A stretch of DNA of 64,000 nt from Natrinema salaciae (GCF_900110865.1 NZ_FOFD01000005.1:277294-341293); one strand, 5' to 3'; shown: positions 1 through 8,750, counted from the stretch's first letter. A program made the numbers and translations. Notes: a model not told the origin generated them from the letters alone.

Positions 1-384
1 CCCGCCGACGACGTCGTTCGCGACCTCGTGCCAGACGAGATTGTACTGCGGGTAGGCCTTCGCTTCGCCGTTCAGCTCGACGCCGAATACTGGATCACCG
101 GGGGCCAGATTCGCCGGTGGATCGTCTGAGGAAGTGAATTGTGGGTCATCGATGGACGGAATTCCATCTTGCCCCGGACCACCGGAGAGAATCGCATCGT
201 TGAGCTCCTCGGTCGTGTATTCTTCTGGAAGGGACCGCTCAACTGTCGGTGGACCGGCGCTCGGATCGCCCTCAGTGCTCGATCCGCGGTCGAGACAACC
301 CGCCAGAGCGGCGAAACCGACAGCCCCGACCGCACCGATGAAGTTACGCCGAGTAGTCGATCGCCTGTGGAGCCTGTCTCGCAT
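1..384 (-). CDS. DUF3179 family Tat lipoprotein (3' part beyond window)
   Basis: The first 128 codons of a secreted lipoprotein lie here and the gene continues past base 1. The N-terminus carries a twin-arginine motif (TRRNF, residues 11-15), a short hydrophobic stretch and a lipobox ending in Cys30, so the product should be exported by Tat and anchored outside the membrane. After a Pro/Ser/Asp-rich linker, the segment reading DPVFGVELNGEAKAYP (about residues 98-113) matches the start of DUF3179, a family of unknown function common in haloarchaea. I chose the ATG that leaves the complete Tat signal. The family assignment rests on that one conserved stretch. Confidence 0.75.
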   Translation of the reverse strand, partial: MRDRLHRRSTTRRNFIGAVGAVGFAALAGCLDRGSSTEGDPSAGPPTVERSLPEEYTTEELNDAILSGGPGQDGIPSIDDPQFTSSDDPPANLAPGDPVFGVELNGEAKAYPQYNLVWHEVANDVVGG

Positions 385-547
385 ACATACAGGGACGATC
401 TGTTCCCTAATAACGGGCTATCGGTCGTGTGGGACGACTGCACAGACGGTTTCCGGACTGGTGGTCATTTGCGTGTTCACCAATTAGTAATACGAGTCCT
501 GAGAACGAGCCCGAAGTCGCAGGGTCGGTGAAATTGCGGTAGATCCA

Positions 548-811
548 TTGGGCGATCCGATTCGAACTGGTACTGTTCTGTTTCCCTGGAAAAGCATGAT
601 TGAGATCTCGCTCGTAGATCGGCAGATACCGCTCTTGGGCGACGAACTCCTGTACGTTCGCACGGAGACGAGACCGCTCGTCGATATCGACCTCTGTCTG
701 AACGGCCGGTGGCGAACGGTCACGGCCAGTATCACCGATCGTTCGGAGATGACCTATCCAGCCCTTCTCGCCCGAAACGTTCCGGAGGCACACACGCTCG
801 ATATTAGCTGA
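548..811 (+). pseudogene. C-terminal remnant of a RimK/LysX-associated aspartyl (zinc) protease-like protein
   Basis: The last 50 or so codons read like the C-terminus of the ATP-dependent zinc protease family (DUF785, retropepsin fold), which often accompanies RimK/LysX ligases. The pattern RPLVDIDLCLNGR followed by DRSEMTYPALLAR resembles the conserved 'R-P-V/L...L.L.G+...DRS.M.YP.LLGR' tail. The catalytic VDTGA region expected at the N-terminus is absent, no ATP-grasp gene is nearby, and the frame closes at a stop 46 bases before the TTG. The only internal ATG is at 596. I read it as a truncated, probably non-functional copy just upstream of an insertion-sequence scrap. Confidence 0.45.
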
Positions 812-831
812 ACCGTCGAAGATTGGCATCC

Positions 832-967
832 TCCTCCGGCTAAAGCCGGCGGAATCCCAAGCCTTGGGATATTAAGGTTCGCAGACTCCCTGCTCTCTCG
901 GTGTGAACCGTCCGCTCTCGCGGTCGAACAAGAAGACTCCGGGCTGTGCCAACCAGCCGCTACTCAT
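832..967 (-). mobile_element. tnpB: Right-end remnant of an IS200/IS605-type element with the tnpB 3' tail
   Basis: On the minus strand about 31 codons ending at the TAA at 872-874 read GWLAQPGVFLFDRESG...PREQ, the characteristic C-terminus of haloarchaeal TnpB (OrfB) proteins. Directly after the stop come two compact inverted repeats, 855-869 (TCCCAAG-C-CTTGGGA) and 834-851 (CCGGC-TAAA-GCCGG core), as at the right end of such elements. The rest of the element, including tnpA and the nuclease domain, is missing. The upstream edge joins directly to the lipoprotein gene at about 968, so the element and the 5' part of that gene were lost together. Confidence 0.7.
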
Positions 968-968
968 A

Positions 969-2162
969 TCCTCCGGTGTGGTCAGCCCCTCTTCGCTGGC
1001 GTGGACGCATCTCAAAGGCGTTACGTGGGCGAAAAACTTCGAGGCGCACTTCGCCATTCTGCCGGCGGCTCTCGCGGCGGAGTTTCGCTCGGAACTGCTC
1101 TCGACGCTCGCACAGATCGGGATCAATGCGGGACTCATCGCTGGTGGACCAGAAGAAAACGGTTCTCTGACCGCCGATGGTGACTCGTTGCAGCTGATTT
1201 CAGGATTCAGGCCCGGCGGCCCGGAAGTCGTCGATCCGACGCCCCGAGTACACCACCACTCGGCGATGCTCTGGTTCCTTTCGGAAATGGTCGGCCTCTC
1301 TCAGGGTGGCTGGTTCGGGTACGAGAACCCAGAACCGCTCATTCCGGCGGGGAAAATTCAGCAGCTCGCCGATGGAATGTTCCAGTCGACTGCCTCTCAG
1401 TTCTCACCGGCAGACGTCGCGAGCCAGTCGACACGGCAACTCGGTCAGACGCTCGGAGCGGTCGGATGGTACGGTACTCACGCCGGCAGCGATCGGTTGC
1501 AGTCGAACGCTGTCGAATACGCGAACGAGCTTGCCGATCGGGTCGACAGCAACCTCGACGGTAACGGAATGGTCGAAAACGGGGCCGTAAATCAGGCTGC
1601 GACACAAGGTATCGTTGGGCAGGGGCTACTGTGGGCGTCCGAGCTCGATGGTGTTGATCGTTCCGACACCGCCGAGACTGTGCTCGGATACATGCTCGAC
1701 GAACTCTGGGATAGCGACGCGGGAACGTTCAAATCCGGAGCGAGCGCGAGCACGTATGCAATTACCGCACGAGATGCTGGCGATATCACCGGCGGGCTCA
1801 ACGCCGCCGATGCCGTTCTCGAGATGAACGGCGTCAAGGACACGTTCGCCCAGTTCTTCAATCAGACCTTCAATCGTGGACGACTGCAGCGTGCTGAGCG
1901 TCCACAGTCCAGGAGTGAGGACGCCGAGTACACACTCCCATTGCCGCCCGAGGCTGGCGGCGAATACGGTCAAGCGGCCGTCTACAACGCTGCGGTTGAG
2001 TACGACTCCAGCGCAGACGAATGGACTGTGACTGACGACCGATTCGACACCGAATGGTCCCTCTATCTTGCTAACCAGGACATCTGGATCGGGCAGTGGG
2101 GTGGAGACTTCTATCAGGGTCGCGGTCGGCCAGGTCACTCCGATTCTCCGCCGGATAGCTAA
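969..2162 (+). pseudogene. 5'-truncated copy of the large Tat lipoprotein at 42849-44492
   Basis: From about base 969 the frame is collinear with residues about 151 to the end of the intact paralogue at 42849-44492, sharing long identical runs such as SSLAWTHLKGVTWAKNFEAH and the same C-terminal segment QDIWIGQWGGDFYQGRG. The Tat signal, lipobox and first 150 residues are missing and are replaced by antisense tnpB sequence; the open frame can be extended to a GTG at 903, but that start would encode antisense transposase residues. No internal frameshift is seen, so the loss may be recent. The product would lack an export signal and is unlikely to work. Function of the family is unknown. Confidence 0.75.
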
Positions 2163-2298
2163 TACCGGTACGTATTCGACTTGGCGCTCAACTGATGAGA
2201 CAGAGGAGTCGGCATTCCCTCTCCTGAACTGACGGCCTCGGGCATATCGTACGTGTAGTGGAGTTCGGCCATATCTATTTCACAATCACCGTTCTCAC

Positions 2299-2766
2299 AT
2301 GCAATTTCAATCGTCGCAGGCTATCGATGAACGAATCGACTCGGCGACGGTCAAGCGGCCTCTGACTGACGCAATCAACGCCGCCAACGTGGCACTCAAT
2401 TACTACGAACTGGCACCGGGAGATAGTTTCGTATATGGGTATCATATGCACGAAAACCAAGAGGAACTCTTCGTTATTCAGGAGGGACGGGTCACCTTCG
2501 AAACGGAGGACGGCGAAGTCGTTGTTACAGCAGGGGACGTCGTTCGGTTCGCGCCCGGTGAGTACCAGCAGGGTATCAACAGGGCTGACGAGCGGGTAGT
2601 CGCCTTAGCAATCGGTGCACCACAAGAAACGAGCGGCTCAGAAATTCTCCGCGATTGTGATGCCTGCGGCGAGCGTACGCCCAATACAGTCGAACGAGCC
2701 CAGGATGGCCAGGCCAAAATCACCCGATGTTTAGAATGCGGCAACAAGACAGGACGGTTCGATTAG
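2299..2766 (+). CDS. Cupin-domain protein with C-terminal zinc ribbon
   Basis: A 155-residue protein. Residues about 45-115 form a small conserved beta-barrel cupin (HMHENQEELFVIQEGRVTFET, then a second motif PGEYQQGINR), with His/Glu residues placed as in metal-binding cupins. Residues about 118-150 hold a zinc ribbon of two CxxC pairs (CDAC and CLEC). The family is widespread in haloarchaea and its substrate is unknown; a regulatory or small-molecule-sensing role is only inference. The ATG at 2299 starts just after a TATA-like stretch (TATCTATTTCACA). A degenerate copy lies at 44965-45371 and a third related remnant at 54786-55079. Confidence 0.8.
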   Translation: MQFQSSQAIDERIDSATVKRPLTDAINAANVALNYYELAPGDSFVYGYHMHENQEELFVIQEGRVTFETEDGEVVVTAGDVVRFAPGEYQQGINRADERVVALAIGAPQETSGSEILRDCDACGERTPNTVERAQDGQAKITRCLECGNKTGRFD

Positions 2767-2795
2767 GACTGCATCTCTCAACACAACCCCGGACA

Positions 2796-3212
2796 TTACG
2801 CTGAGGCGACCAGTCGCTGGTGCTCGGGTTTCATACACCGGTCTTGGACGACGCGCAGACCAGCCGCTTCCGCCCTAGCAACGGCCTCGTCGTCGTGAAT
2901 GCCGAGCTGGAGCCAAATGACATCTACGTCGTCGCGGGCGAGAGCTTCGTCGACGATCCCAGCAACTTCGGGACTTGGCCGAAAGACGTCCACGATCTCG
3001 ATCTCCTCCTCGACGTCGGAGAGTGAATCGTAGGCAGATCGTCCCAGAATCTCATCTGCGGTGGGATTGACCGGGATGGTTTCGTCGCCCTGTGCTTGAA
3101 GATCTTTCGGGATTTCGTGGGCGTCCTTTCCCGGCGTTGACGAGCAGCCGACGACAGCGACTGTTTTGTGTTCGAGTCTGTTTCGGACTTCGGTGTCTGT
3201 CTCAACAGGCAT
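2796..3212 (-). CDS. CoA-binding (YccU-like) protein, copy 1
   Basis: A 138-residue single-domain Rossmann protein of the CoA_binding_2 family. The N-terminal VAVVGCSSTPGK (about residues 18-29) is the nucleotide/CoA-binding loop, followed by IPVNPTADEILG and VDVFRPSPEVAGIVDEAL, and the C-terminal QLGIHDDEAVARAEAAGL and CMKP typical of the family. The molecular role is not established; members bind CoA in vitro. Compared with the copy at 45407-45823 this one has several substitutions at usually conserved places (for example Asp where the other copy has Tyr in IPKYLQ), which may mean relaxed selection. It converges on the cupin gene. Confidence 0.85.
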   Translation of the reverse strand: MPVETDTEVRNRLEHKTVAVVGCSSTPGKDAHEIPKDLQAQGDETIPVNPTADEILGRSAYDSLSDVEEEIEIVDVFRPSPEVAGIVDEALARDDVDVIWLQLGIHDDEAVARAEAAGLRVVQDRCMKPEHQRLVASA

Positions 3213-3304
3213 ATGATTCGTACGGTTTCGCCTATGAAAAGGTTATTCTCGCGACGAATCCGATTCAACGGAGTTCCTCACATCGGGCCAGACCATTTGT
3301 CGAT

Positions 3305-3450
3305 GCTTCCCCCACGCTTATGCAGGGACAATCCGTACTCGTTGACGGCGACTCGATCGATCTCGCGCATCCCTTCGGCGGTAACTCCAGTCACGTCCTG
3401 GCCAGTCGTTGTTCGAAATGCATTCGGATCTATACGGACGGTACCGTATC
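3305..3450 (-). pseudogene. N-terminal remnant of a YjeF_N-type NAD(P)H-hydrate epimerase
   Basis: In the 370-base gap between the CoA-binding gene and the next membrane protein, one minus-strand frame reads VTAEGMREIDRVAVNEYGLSL. This is the start of the YjeF N-terminal domain (NAD(P)HX epimerase, nnr), where an M-R-x-x-D-R-x-A-x-x-x-x-G pattern is conserved. After this the frame loses similarity and meets a stop, and nothing of the catalytic core follows. The rest of 3213-3584 shows no other gene. Confidence 0.5.
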
Positions 3451-3584
3451 GCGGGTGAGCGATCTTTGGCGGGGACGTTCTGCACCCCCCTTCTCGACGT
3501 TACGTCAAGGTAATCCCATTACCTTTCGCTTAGCTTACAATTATGGGGTGTCGAAGCGCACCTGATCACAGAAGGTAACCACAC

Positions 3585-4081
3585 ATGGCTACTGAAACAC
3601 AAACGATAACCTCAGTTGGTACCGTCACGTCCGCAGACTGGGCGGCAGGCGCGATCGGCGGCTTCGTCGGTAGCGTTCTGTTCGGACTGATCATGCAGTA
3701 CGTCATCCCGGCGCCGATGCTCGAGATGGCGATCCCCGCGATGTACGGTATTGAGGGTCCAGCGCTGCTCGCTGGGTGGGCGATCCACCAGTTCCACGGC
3801 GTCGTCCTCGGCTGGCCTACGTCGCGCTCGTTCAAGTCGGTCCGCTTCGCGCACCTGCGAAACGCGTCGGTCCGGCGATCGGGCTGGGGATCGGCTACGG
3901 CGTCCTGACGACCGTCGGACTCGCCGTCCTCGTGATGCCGATCTGGCTGTCAACGGTCGGTTTCCCCGGTGCACCGCCATTCCCGAACGTCGCGGTTCCC
4001 GGCACGATCGTGAGCCTCGTCGGCCACGTCGTCTACGCCGTCCCCGTGGCGCTGGCGTACGCGCTGGTCGCTCGAAACTAG
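3585..4081 (+). pseudogene. DUF6789-like four-helix membrane protein with a -1 frameshift
   Basis: Two overlapping frames make one protein similar in sequence and length to the intact membrane protein at 37700-38191: both share the sequences MEMAIPA, AGWAIHQFH/AGWGIHLFN, MPIWLSTVGFPGAPPFPN/MPVWLNVIGFAGAPPLPN and four hydrophobic segments. The first frame runs from the ATG at 3585 to about 3810, then one base is missing and the reading continues in another frame from about 3812 to the TAG at 4079-4081 (VVLG joined to LAYVALVQ). A single-base deletion or a sequencing error explains it. Function of the family is unknown; these proteins are often annotated wrongly as kinases. Confidence 0.7.
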
Positions 4082-4288
4082 CTCCGTCGTCGGCTATCGT
4101 CCGGAACCGAATCCTCCGAATCGATTCGGCCCGTGACGCAGAGAGGTCCACTATTCCATTTTCGAGCGTCGACCGCTGAGCGCTCGCAACCGTTCGAGTC
4201 GCTCGCGTTTCTCGAAGGAGTGTGCGAACTCAGCGCACGACCGAGAGCGGGTTAAGATGAGTCATGCCCTACTCTCGAACGAGAATAT

Positions 4289-4942
4289 ATGGTGACAGAT
4301 CCTGCCTGCGGTATGGAAGTCGATCCGCTCGCGGCCAGCGTGACAGCCGAATATGATAGCCAACTGTACTACTTTTGTTCGGACGGCTGTAGAGAACAGT
4401 TCGAAAAGAGCCCACAACGATTCGCCGAGAGCGCGATCCCGGCGATCGGCCAGCGGGACGGCGTTCGATCGCCGAGGCTCTCTTCCGGGTCGGCCGGCGG
4501 ATCGTTCGAACTACACGTCCATCACGACGACCACGTCGACGTCGGGGACGAGGTGGTGCTGACGAAGACGATTTCCGAGGACGATGTGAACCGGTTCGCA
4601 GTGGCGACGAGCGATACTAACGCGTTGCACCTCAACGAAGTGTTCGCGAGTCGCACGCGGTTCGAGAACCGAATCGTCCACGGGACGCTCGTCGCGGGTC
4701 TCATCAGTGCCGCACTCGCTTCGCTCCCGGGAATTACGATCTACCTCTCTCAATCGCTCGAGTTTCACGGGCCCGTCTTTATCGGGGAGTCGGTCACGGC
4801 AAGTTGTCAGATAGACGAACGGGTTGACGAACGCAGATATCGTCTCACAACTCGGGTCGCGAAGGAAACCGGTGAAACGGTTATCGACGGAAGTGCAACC
4901 GTTCTGATCGACGAACTGCCGCTCAGTACACGTGACGAGTGA
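4289..4942 (+). CDS. YHS-domain/MaoC-like dehydratase fusion
   Basis: A 217-residue protein with two parts. Residues 1-46 are a YHS/TRASH-like metal-binding domain with Cys7 (DPACGMEV) and Cys30/Cys34 (YYFCSDGCREQF). Residues about 72-210 form a hot-dog MaoC-type (R)-specific enoyl-CoA hydratase: Asp109 and His114 in SDTNALHL have the spacing of the catalytic Asp/His pair, followed by the conserved IVHGTLVAGLIS. It is expected to hydrate a trans-2-enoyl-CoA, possibly for PHA or acyl metabolism, with the metal domain modulating it; that coupling is inference. The ATG at 4289 sits about 20 bases after an AATATAT stretch. No fatty-acid genes adjoin it. Confidence 0.8.
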   Translation: MVTDPACGMEVDPLAASVTAEYDSQLYYFCSDGCREQFEKSPQRFAESAIPAIGQRDGVRSPRLSSGSAGGSFELHVHHDDHVDVGDEVVLTKTISEDDVNRFAVATSDTNALHLNEVFASRTRFENRIVHGTLVAGLISAALASLPGITIYLSQSLEFHGPVFIGESVTASCQIDERVDERRYRLTTRVAKETGETVIDGSATVLIDELPLSTRDE

Positions 4943-5290
4943 ACCTCGGAGACGGTTACCGGCGAGTAAGATACTAACCGATATGTTAGAAGTTCTTCGG
5001 GGCCGTCGCCCGTGGCGATCAAGCGCTCAGAGACCATCTAGCAGTCGAAGTCAGTTGTCTGTTCGCGCTCCACTTACTTGTGTTCGCTCTCGTTTCGGCA
5101 GTTATCCTCAAAAGGGGAAAAGAAGGCTCGAAAAGAACGGAGACGAATGGCCCCGTCGGGGAAATCGCTACCAGAATCCCGCCGTCGGAAAACGACGACA
5201 GGACCTGTCACAATCGATCGACGGAACGGAAACAACGCGCTCTCGCGTTCGATCGCCGCACAGGATCGGGGACCACTCGGGCAGTAGTCG
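4943..5290. other. Gap with a doubtful hydrophobic ORF
   Basis: No supported gene. One plus-strand frame without a good start (about 4990-5310) encodes a single hydrophobic segment, VSCLFALHLLVFALVSAVIL, followed by a polar tail, and overlaps the end of the convergent stress-protein gene. It could be the C-terminus of a lost membrane protein, but I cannot name a family. Confidence 0.3.
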
Positions 5291-5716
5291 TCAATCGGCT
5301 GCCGGAATGATGATCAACGGCTGATCGACATTTGTGGCTAGCGTCGCGAGCACATTCTGCGAGAGCAGTCTGCGCCAGATCGATCGCTCACGCGGCGTCA
5401 GTACGATCGCGTCGGCCGAGTAGTTGTCGGCGGCGTCAAGGATCGTTCGACCGACGTTTTTTCCGTATCGGATGTCGGTCGAGACGGGGATGTCGGCGGC
5501 GTCGAAACACGCTGTCGCGATGTCAAACACCTCGTTCACGCGGTCTTCGATAGGCCCTCGATCTCCGTCAGGTTCCACTCCGTGAACGACGTGTAACACG
5601 TGTACGCGGCAGTCCTTCCCCTCCAGGTACGGGAGCGCCGCGTGACAGGTATTGCGCGCGTCTGTTCGATCCGCGAGCGGTAACAGGACGTCTATTTCGA
5701 CGAACGAGCGTGGCAT
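5291..5716 (-). CDS. Universal stress protein (UspA-like)
   Basis: A 141-residue single UspA domain starting at MPRSF. The N-terminal strand (VEIDVLLPLADRTDA) replaces the usual ILVPVDGS, and the C-terminus shows SADAIVLTPRERSIWRRLLSQNVLATLATNVDQPLIIIP in place of the G-x-x-G-x(9)-G-S ATP-loop signature, so nucleotide binding is doubtful. I take the inner ATG because residues before it (18 codons, His-rich) are not family-like. One of four stress-protein genes in the window; the others are at 51137, 57190 (tandem) and 60994. Confidence 0.75.
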   Translation of the reverse strand: MPRSFVEIDVLLPLADRTDARNTCHAALPYLEGKDCRVHVLHVVHGVEPDGDRGPIEDRVNEVFDIATACFDAADIPVSTDIRYGKNVGRTILDAADNYSADAIVLTPRERSIWRRLLSQNVLATLATNVDQPLIIIPAAD

Positions 5717-5914
5717 AGGATGATGATGATCCGCGGAGTACGCCGATGCGTGACGCAGGAACTCCATCACAAGTTAACACTGCCCGAAATATAGCGGTGT
5801 CGTTCACGAGTTCGAGACGGTCTGTATCGCCCGAATTGGCTGTCACTTGAGGGATCGTACCGTTGCTCGGGATGCCGCGCCGTATTAAAAAGGCACCGTC
5901 GGGTCGCCGCGCCG

Positions 5915-6759
5915 TTATCCCGTAACGATCGAGAGGAAGTTCTCGACTGCTGTGTCGATGCTCGACAGCACAGACTCGTCGATCGACAGGTCGCTGCTGC
6001 GAGTGTCGACGTCGTGGTCGAGCTCGCTGTCGCTCTGGCTGTCGTCAGCGTTCTCGCTCAGATCTCGTTCGTTCACGTCGCGATCGGTCGAACTCTCGCG
6101 GTGATCGTCGTCGCTTCGCTCGCGATCACTACTACTCCCACTGTCTCTCTCACTGGACCCTTCGAACGAGTCCGCCGCTTCGTACGTGTGTTCGCCTTCC
6201 GCACATTGGTCGTCGACCTGCTGGAGACCCACCTGGGTGGAACCGACTGCGACGCTGTCCGGCTCGTTCTCCAATCGATTCACACCGGTTTGAACGGTCA
6301 GTACTCGGTCACCGTCCGACGGGGAAACACCCCGACGAGTCGATCGGCATCGTAAACAGCGAGACAGATGGTTGGCAACACGATGACCGGAGTCCGTTCA
6401 TCTGAGACCATCGACGTCCGCTCGCGTCGTTTGAACACGGGTACGAGCGAGTACCCGTTCTGACTAGCCCAGCACTCGAACTCCGAAAGCCGGTCGCGGA
6501 TCCGTTCGACGTCGTCCCCACCGATGACGGAGGAGCCTGCAGCGATCTGTCGCCCCCAAACTCGGAGCGTTACGTCGGCGAGAGCCCCTGTCAGCCGTAA
6601 CTCTTTCAACGGGATGAGCAGCTCGCGTTGATCGGGGGAAGGGGCGAATTCGCGAAACCAGACCGTCACACGCAATCGATCGTTCGAGATGTCGCCCGTC
6701 GGTGTCTTATCGCTGTTTTTCGAATTCATGTCGTTGTGAGCGGCACTGCCAGTGTTCAC
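5915..6759 (-). pseudogene. Conserved haloarchaeal protein of unknown function, split by a frameshift near 6322
   Basis: Two minus-strand frames belong together. The upstream part (from 6759) reads VTVWFREFAPSPDQRELL, then WGRQI and CLAVYDADRLVGVFP and runs into an early stop at 6298. In the other frame, at the same point, the expected continuation SDGDRVLTVQTGVNRLE follows and continues to 5915 through an Asp/Glu/Ser-rich tail. A single missing base in a run of C/G at about 6320-6326 explains the break. The family is recognised from haloarchaeal genomes only; no function is known to me. Whether the gene is truly dead or this is a sequence error cannot be told from one read. Confidence 0.65.
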
Positions 6760-7005
6760 GAGACCGTCGTTCGTGTTGCCTCAGTTCGATCAACTCTCGA
6801 ATACGTCAGGTTAATTCGTCAGCCATTGGCCAGATCAGTGTCCCACACTGCTCGTACGCACAAAATGCCGGCCCGATCAGGCAACGTATGTGAACAGACG
6901 CCGTATGCGACTGCTCGGTCGGTGACGAGAGACGGGTGAACAGATAGCTATCGTAACTGAATATCAATACGTAACTATATGACGTGCTAGCACTACTACA
7001 CGGTC

Positions 7006-7380
7006 ATGGTCGAGTCGACAGAGCAACTGGCAGTATGGTGTGCTGGCGAAGACTGGTGTCCCGTCACGTCCACCGCAATGTTGATCGGGAAGAAGTGGCA
7101 CACTGTCGTTCTCCATCGACTGCTCGCCAACGGGCCGCTCGGATTCAATGCGCTGAAAGAGGAAGTCGGCGGCATATCGAGCAAGGTCCTCTCCGACGTC
7201 CTCGAGGACCTCGAGTCGAAACATCTGATCCAGAGGGAGATCGTCAACGAAAAACCGGTCCGCGTCGAGTATTCGCTGACCGAACTCGGCGAATCACTGG
7301 AGCCGGTTATTCAGGAAATGGCCGCTTGGGGGCAAGAGCATCTGATGCCTGCAACGGACGAGAGTAGTTCGATCGCGTGA
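7006..7380 (+). CDS. HxlR-family winged-helix transcriptional regulator
   Basis: A 124-residue HxlR-type regulator. The N-terminal CPVTSTAMLIGKKWHTVVLHRL (Cys18 onward) is the family hallmark, followed by the recognition-helix region GGISSKVLSDVLEDLESKHLI and the wing VRVEYSLTELGESL. The conserved cysteine allows redox or electrophile sensing in some members. It stands 110 bases upstream of, and in the same direction as, an MFS exporter-like gene, so it probably controls that gene or itself. The ATG at 7006 follows an ACTATATGAC TATA-like stretch by about 25 bases. Confidence 0.85.
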   Translation: MVESTEQLAVWCAGEDWCPVTSTAMLIGKKWHTVVLHRLLANGPLGFNALKEEVGGISSKVLSDVLEDLESKHLIQREIVNEKPVRVEYSLTELGESLEPVIQEMAAWGQEHLMPATDESSSIA

Positions 7381-7490
7381 TGAACCGGGATGAAAGTGAT
7401 CGTGCAATAATTGACTACCCGCAGTGTGCAATACGTTTGAATCCCCGCCAGCATTTTTATCACTTTGACTAATAAATCAGCGTAGTGGAT

Positions 7491-8750
7491 ATGGGTGCGT
7501 TGAGAAAAAATGATAAACAGGGACCAGAGACGAAGCAGGGACAGACGAAAGCAAGCCGATATCGTGTCCTCCTCGTCCTAGCTGTTGCCGAACTGCTGGC
7601 GATGACGCTTTGGTTCAGTGCCTCGGCAGTCGGGCCGGAACTCACGGCGCTCTGGAATCTCTCGAGCGCTGAGACAGCCTGGTTGACGAACGCGGTGCAA
7701 CTCGGCTTCGTCGTCGGTGCCGTGCTTTCTGCGACGCTCACCCTCGCGGATACGATTCCGCCGCGGTACCTGTTTGCTGTCTCAGCTGCCATTGGTGCAG
7801 GGGCGACTGTACTTATTGCTCTTGTCGTGTCGTCGTTTCTCCCGGCCGTTCTGTTACGATTTCTGACTGGTGTCGCACTGGCCGGTGTGTATCCGACCGG
7901 TATGAAAATCATGGCTGGCTGGTTTCGGGAAGGACGAGGTTTCGCTATCGGCACTCTTGTCGGTGCACTCACGATCGGATCGGCGATGCCGCATCTACTT
8001 CGGGCGATTGGTGGCGTCGGCCGTCCGCGTCTCGTCTTACTGGGTGCGGCTGGGCTCGCGGCAGTCAGTGGTGTGCTCGTTCTCTTTGTGCGTCCGGGTC
8101 CCCACCAGGCTCCGGCAGCCCCATTCGATCCCGGAGCGGTTCGCCGGATGCTCGGTGACCGCGGGACGATGCTCGCCAACCTCGGATATTTCGGTCACAT
8201 GTGGGAATTATACGCCGTCTGGGCGTGGATTCCCGTCTATTTAGCTGCGAGTTTCGCTGCCAGCGGCGACCCGGCACCAACAGTCGCTGCTCTGCTCGCG
8301 TTCGGAACTATTGCCGTAGGGGGTATCGGCGCCCTCGTCGCCGGTGTGTTCGCAGACCGAATCGGACGGACGACCGTTACGAGCGTAAGTATGATCGTCA
8401 GCGGCACCGCCTGCATTGGTGCTGGCTTCGTGTTTGGTGGTCCTCTTTTTGTTCTCGTCCCGTTCCTATTGATTTGGGGGTTCGTTATCGTCGCCGACTC
8501 CGCGCAGTTCTCGGCGGCCGTCTCCGAACTCGCCGAGGACAGTTACGTTGGGTCAGCCCTGACGCTGCAGACTGCCATCGGATTTCTACTCACGGTGGGA
8601 TCGATCCAAGTCACGCCGATCATTGCCGGTGTCGTCGGCTGGCAGTGGGCCTTCGCACCACTGGTTATCGGACCGTTCGTTGGGACAGCCGCTATGTTAT
8701 GGCTCCGACGGCTTCCCGAGGCAAATGCACTGGCTGGCGGTCGCGGGTGA
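7491..8750 (+). CDS. Major facilitator superfamily transporter
   Basis: About 419 residues with twelve hydrophobic segments beginning at YRVLLVLAVAELLAMTLWFSA. Motif A-like sequences appear after TM2/TM3 and at AGVFADRIGRTTV between TM8 and TM9. The general fold is that of CynX/NimT- or nitrate/multidrug-type MFS carriers; the substrate is unknown. The ATG at 7491 is used, with an in-frame GTG two codons earlier. A TATA-like ATTTTTATCAC lies 30-40 bases upstream, so it likely has its own promoter despite following the HxlR gene. Confidence 0.85.
   Translation: MGALRKNDKQGPETKQGQTKASRYRVLLVLAVAELLAMTLWFSASAVGPELTALWNLSSAETAWLTNAVQLGFVVGAVLSATLTLADTIPPRYLFAVSAAIGAGATVLIALVVSSFLPAVLLRFLTGVALAGVYPTGMKIMAGWFREGRGFAIGTLVGALTIGSAMPHLLRAIGGVGRPRLVLLGAAGLAAVSGVLVLFVRPGPHQAPAAPFDPGAVRRMLGDRGTMLANLGYFGHMWELYAVWAWIPVYLAASFAASGDPAPTVAALLAFGTIAVGGIGALVAGVFADRIGRTTVTSVSMIVSGTACIGAGFVFGGPLFVLVPFLLIWGFVIVADSAQFSAAVSELAEDSYVGSALTLQTAIGFLLTVGSIQVTPIIAGVVGWQWAFAPLVIGPFVGTAAMLWLRRLPEANALAGGRG

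Larger units (their letters stand above)
969..3212. repeat. Segmental duplication, copy 1 (lipoprotein-cupin-CoA-binding block)
   Basis: Three genes in the same order and orientations (+ lipoprotein, + cupin, - CoA-binding protein) recur at 43299-45823. In this copy the lipoprotein is truncated but the cupin gene is intact. Homology starts abruptly at about base 969 with TCCTCCGG. The two copies differ at many third positions and by a few hundred bases of extra sequence between lipoprotein and cupin in copy 2, so the duplication or transfer is not recent. Confidence 0.8.
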
